From assembly GCF_036417845.1 (NCBI RefSeq), contig NC_089994.1, forward strand, positions 15,766,001-15,830,000: DNA of 64,000 nucleotides, given 5' to 3'. The first letter of the stretch is position 1; the number at the start of each line of letters is the position of its first letter. Origin of the DNA: Apteryx mantelli (taxonomy: Eukaryota > Chordata > Aves > Apterygiformes > Apterygidae). Positions 55,601 through 61,600 of the stretch are shown in pieces. The notes beneath the pieces are model-generated. The model had not been told where the DNA came from and did not search any database. It saw only the letters and a list, made by a program, of their open reading frames with translations. The translations under genes and the position numbers were made by a program.

Positions 55601-58600
55601 GTAGGTCGCAAAAAGCATCCAAACAATCTGTGCTTTGTGGGTATACTAGCTGAGGGGTGAAGGGCTGAATGAACCCAGAAAAGGAAGTTTTAATTCTTTG
55701 AAGGACATGATTAACATATGCCAGCACATGAGTACAGAGAGGTCATATGCAGCCTCTGTTCACACTGTAGCAATTCTGCCAATGAACAGAGTGTGTTTCA
55801 CCAGTTCACAAAATAAAGTAGAATTATAAGCAAAAACAACTTGAAAACAAAATACTTGCTTAAAAATGTGGTCAAATTCTTCACATTTTCATTTATGTAT
55901 GTATTTATTTATTCTTTTTTTTTGCAAAATTATATTTTCTTTAAATGAAAATGCTGGCATTCTAAAAGGAATTTCTATATAGGAAGTTAATACAAGAAGA
56001 AGAAAACTACAGTATGTGACACTTACTGAAACTTCTCCTTTAAATTCTTTCATGACATATTTCCATTGATGTGCACATTTGATGCTAAAAGGGTCAAAAG
56101 TCAGTTGCTCCATAGGACTAGTTAGTCCATCTACTCTTCTCAATACATCATCAATACGCTTTGGATCACCTGTGACAGCTTTGAGTTCAGGACCAAATAT
56201 ATTATAAAACTCTTCAATGACCTGTTCATTTGGAAGAACATACCAGAAAGCTTTATTTTTTTTCTGCCATATAACTGTTCTCTTTCTGTTATTAGTTCCT
56301 TTAAAAAATAACAATAGCCTAGAGAACAATCAATTCTTGCTGTGATTTACATTTTATATATTCCTATAAAAGATTCTAAGTAGCTTTATTGAACAAAACT
56401 GTACAGGTCCAACACTGTAGTTGTTACACAGATAATACCGAGTTATTGCTTCTTTTTATTCCACTAGGGTTTTTACATACACAGTCTATAGCATCTGATG
56501 AACAACTGATGGACCATTAATATTTCTAGTCACCCTGCCTCAAATGGACCTAAATATAGCATCTATCCATTCGTATAAGTTATCCTGCAATTGATATGCC
56601 GATCCATATATAGTCAAATTTTATATAATACTACACTTCCTATTTTATCTAAAATGATATCATTAAACTAGCAAACTATAAAAATGGCAAATCTGTGAAA
56701 CACGTGGTGCAAGTTTGCATGTTGATAACAGCAGGGTACACAGTAATGCATTTCCTCAAGAAGTATCCTAAGAAGATGTAAGCACTTAATTCATCTGAAG
56801 CATAAATGCAGCTTTGTCGAAATCAAAGGCACTGTTCAGGTCTTAAGGTTAAACGCACATGAAAAAAAAAAACTTAAAGGCCATTAACACTTCAACAAAT
56901 ATAATACAGAAGAATCCCCTCTACAAAAGAAGAAACTGATTATACAGTCCTCTTTATTACTGTCTATATTAGTACCTGCAAAGTATCACACAGATCTTGA
57001 CAGACTGAAGCCATATAATCCGTTTTTTCAAATAAACGTTTTCGGTCAAATTCCCAACGTTGCTCTCTTCCTGATGCTTCAATTTGGGCACGAACAGTAA
57101 AATAAGATTTCTTCCATTCTTCAAGAGTGCTTTTAGCTTCTGTTATTTTGTTTTTCGCAGCAGTTCTATCCTCTCTATTAACCAAATCAAAATAGTTAAG
57201 AGACCATAGATAGAAACACTACGGCTAGAAAATGATTTCTCAACTGGATTTATACACCCTGGTTTAGCAGCTTCTAAATAAAGAAGACCTAGGCAAAACT
57301 TGAAATATAGTTGTGAGGTCTTCGTTTTCAGCAGGACTGATTTTGAAAGGAGATATTATTTCAGGATTGATTTTGATGACATCTATGCCACTTTTGTACC
57401 ACTATAATTCTATTGGATTTATTGGTATTATTTATTTATGCCCTTTCAAGACAAAAGAGGACAAGCATCCATTTCTTCAGGGCTGATTCAGTAATGTATG
57501 AAAGTTACAAAATAAACTGACATTTAAGTTTTTCTAATACAGTTTCAGATAGTAAAAAACACTGAAACCTATCTGATGAAACTGTTATCTACCATACTTC
57601 CTGTAAAACAAAGTTCTTAATAAGTACAGCCTAGCTAAAGAAGAATCTAGTTACTTACTTAAACAGTGTACGTAAATCCACAACTTTGCACACTCTTGTG
57701 GAAATTTCCCATGCAATTCGTTCCATGAGCGGTACCATCCTCTCATCCTTGTTGTAGTGCCGTGAGATAATCCATACCATTCTCAGGGCATTCATCAGTG
57801 AAGGAATTGTATCCAACACAACATTAAACCCAGTGCCATGTGTCAAATTCTATTAAGCGTATTATAAACATTGTGAATAAGCTGTCATGAAAATATACAT
57901 ATATATATTCTATAAACCAATATTTATTCTATAAATACCTGGGTGTTAAGAAAATCCATGACATTAGCGAATAGATAACCAGTCAAGCAAACACCCTGGT
58001 GAATCTAAATTACATAGATGGTTATGGGTGTACAGATCTGCATCTATCACTCTGAATACTTATTCGGTGATGTCTTATTAATTTTATGTTTTCTGTATAA
58101 GATGCCCCAAGCTTGGTTTTGGCACAGTTCTCCATGCAGATGTTTGAATGATCTTCAACAGCTCATAACAAGAGACATCAACTGTAACTAGTGATAGAAG
58201 CTAGCTCAAAAATAGAGCAGAGAAATCCTTGTTTTTATTAATTCAGCTATCCTATACAACGGTCTCAAGGCTGGGATTTAATAAACCAAGCTGTTCACAG
58301 CTCTGTGCTTACTTCTACTTTCAAGTACTATAACAACTGTATCTCAAACAAAATAAGCACATCTTATTTTAATTAAATATAAAAAACTAGAGTATATCTT
58401 TATTGCTGATAAAAATAAAAAATAAACAAGCTGTGATTATATCAACAGAGAAACCAAACTGAGATAACTCCTGCTAAAACTTCCCAAAGTTTTCTTAGGG
58501 ATACACACCTTCAAATGGCGCTCAAGAGTTGAAAGAAACCTAACGTTATCTAGAGCTTCCACATGATGTTTTCGGAGATCAGTTAAGACATTCTGTAAAC

Positions 58601-61600
58601 TTTCAATATGCTCAGATTCAGCTTCTTGTAGTACTGCCAAGATTTTTTTCACTTCTGGAAGCTTTATCTGTTCAGACAGAGCACTTAAAGTAGCATTTCT
58701 TTCACGCCAGAGATCAATTTCTGCAAGTGGACCATTACCCTACAAGTAGTGAGGAGTAAAATAAAAACCGTAAATTATCTTTATGAAAGGACTGTATTTA
58801 TTCTTTCTTTTCAATATGCTGTATACTGAAGAAAGACAGATGTGAATCAATCATGAAAAAAAAAATCACACAGAAGAAGATCCTTGAAATCAAAAGGGTT
58901 TTACACAGGCTGAGGAACTGATCATAGGGAGTATATCCCAGATTTGGAAATGAAGACCCTAAGCTTGCAAATGCTTATGCACTTCGTAGATGTGAAACAT
59001 CTCATCACTTTTAATGAGATTACTCATATGTATAACTGTTTGCAGAATCAGTGTCTTACAGTTGCAATTTTTTGATTTGCAAAAGATGACTTGCCAAGGG
59101 AAAATACAGTGCTATATTTTAACAAAATGTCACTGCAGTTTTTAATATTTCATGGCTATCTCATAGGTTTTAGAAGTAAGAGCGCAGCTAATAGAAGTGC
59201 CTCAGCTTTCCACAGTTTCCAATCTGGACAGGATTTGCATGAATTGCTTTATATTCTATTTTCCAGACTCACTCAGTTCCTCACTACCTTTGTTCTCCTT
59301 CACATGAATTAGCAGAAGGACTTTTCAACAAACATGAAGACAAATTAAAAATGAGCACAAATCATTGCCAAAGATTCTTGTGGAGAATGAAGAAATATCA
59401 CTGGGAGCAAAACAACACTGGTGTTACGGGCAACATTACCTGTGGGACCTTTTTCAGTTCTTCCCCTAAAGCTGTGGATATTAATTTTTGCCAGGTCACT
59501 GCATAACTTTCCAGGGTTTCAACCACTTCTGGAAGCGTGGCAAGAACAGTCACTTCTCCATCTAGATTTATATCTGGTATTTCCAGTTTAATCTCTCCTA
59601 TTGGAAGAAAATGCACCTAAAATTAACTATCTTGTTCCAGCGGCATTGTTAAAGTAAAATACCAGAAACAGCTTACACCTTCTGACTTGAGGATAGATAA
59701 CATACCGGCTGCTCTGCCATTTGAGAATAAGGCAAAACATGTCCAGTTGCTTCAAAGTTAACACAGCTCAAACAAAGATATATCTGGAAATAACTGAAAA
59801 GCCCTCAGTTTTCAAGCCTTAACCAACTCTCAGACTATTAAGAATCAGGGTTAGGACTTCACTGAAGAAGATTATCAGTCGGTCTATTGCAGGCCATTAC
59901 ACCCCGCTCAATGGTACGACACTAGCCCCTGTTAGAGAACGGATACTAAAGAACATGTGAAAATCTGATTTGGTCTACCATTTCCTAAATCCTGCTATGG
60001 CCTAAGTCCCACGGACATTGGCAAGCAATGAGGCATGTTTATCCTCTCTCCTTTCTTACTCCAGGATGTCTGCAAGAATATTCATCACTGATTTGGTCCA
60101 TTTTCCCATACTGCCTGCTATGTCGAAGGCAATAAAAACGTTACTGTCATAGCGATGAGAAACTTTAATCAGATCTGGAGCTTCCCCAGAAACTGTATGT
60201 ATTTGGCATTCAAAACAAAGCCATTCCTAGGTGAACTTCTTTCTACTGTCACGCGCATGTCAGAGTGTCAGAGTGCACATGTCAGAGTGCTGGTAGAGGC
60301 AGAATACTTGCCTTCAATTTGTTGCATTGTCCGTTGAATATGGCTTAAGAATTTTTGCATGTTCATTAGGAACTCGTTCCTCATTATCTTAATATTACAG
60401 TACTCCACAGGTTGTTCTTTCCTTTTTGCAACCTCAGTCTCAGTTAAATTCCTTCTTTCAGAATCTGTGTTTTCACTATCTGGATGAAAGAAAGCTTCCT
60501 CAGTCTGCTGTAGATTATAGGAGAGAACAGGCAAAAACACCTACAATTCAAACAGATATCATAAATTAGAGGATTCACATTTTAAAAAAATCCAGTCACC
60601 TTACTGGCAATTCACTTAAGGTTGTTCTAAACTTAATTTAAGTGCGTCTCTCTCCATATCACCTCTTTAGCATCATTCTCTCTGCCTCAAGCTCTACAGG
60701 GGAATAGCTCCAACATGCTTTCACAAAAGTCTATCAGTACAAAAATAAAGGTATCTGTTGTCACATTTTTAAATATCTCTCAGACAGGGCCAGGCAATTC
60801 AATGAATAATCCCTGTCTCCACATCTTCACAAAAATTTAGGAAACAAAAATATAAACTGAATATTAACACAAGCTCCATTTTGGCAAATGAAGCTCACTC
60901 AGTAAATATTAATATTTCTTATGAACAATCCATGTGGTTAGAAGGATATCAAATAGGCAAATCACTCACAGAAACACTCAAGACTTCATACCTAAAAACC
61001 GTAACACATTTACCTGTGAGAAGACATTCTTTAACATCAAAAGAGTGTGACCAGTCAGTACGCCAAACTCTATCATTTTAGGAAGAACCTCATTAGCTTC
61101 AGTCAGGTCATTAGGTTCAGAAACCGTTTCTAAACAGTATATAAGGAATTAGCATAAATCTAATTATTTGATACAGAAAGCAATCAGTAAAACAATACCG
61201 TAAATGTTTTTTTTTCTCATAACAAAGAAATAGTAGTTAGAACTCCAAAAAATAAACTGCATTTGTAATAAACTAGGTTTGATGCAAGTCACTTCAAAAA
61301 ATTAGTGTTAGTTTTAATACTGTAGATGCCTTTTCAAAAAGGGTAAAAAAAATATTTAAGTGTCATCTAAGTTTTACAGCCCAGCCTTATAGCTCAGCAA
61401 TGGTTTTCTGTTCAAACAAAACAGAGGCCTTGATTCAAACTCTTATTCTACAAAGAGACCAGAAAAATCTTACACAGAATTGCCAAAAATGACCAAATGT
61501 ATTACCATCATGTTCTTTTTTGTCATATTTCCCACTTCTATAAAAAATGAAAATAATAGACACACACAAAATACTTTGTAACCTAAAACCATGCATTTTG

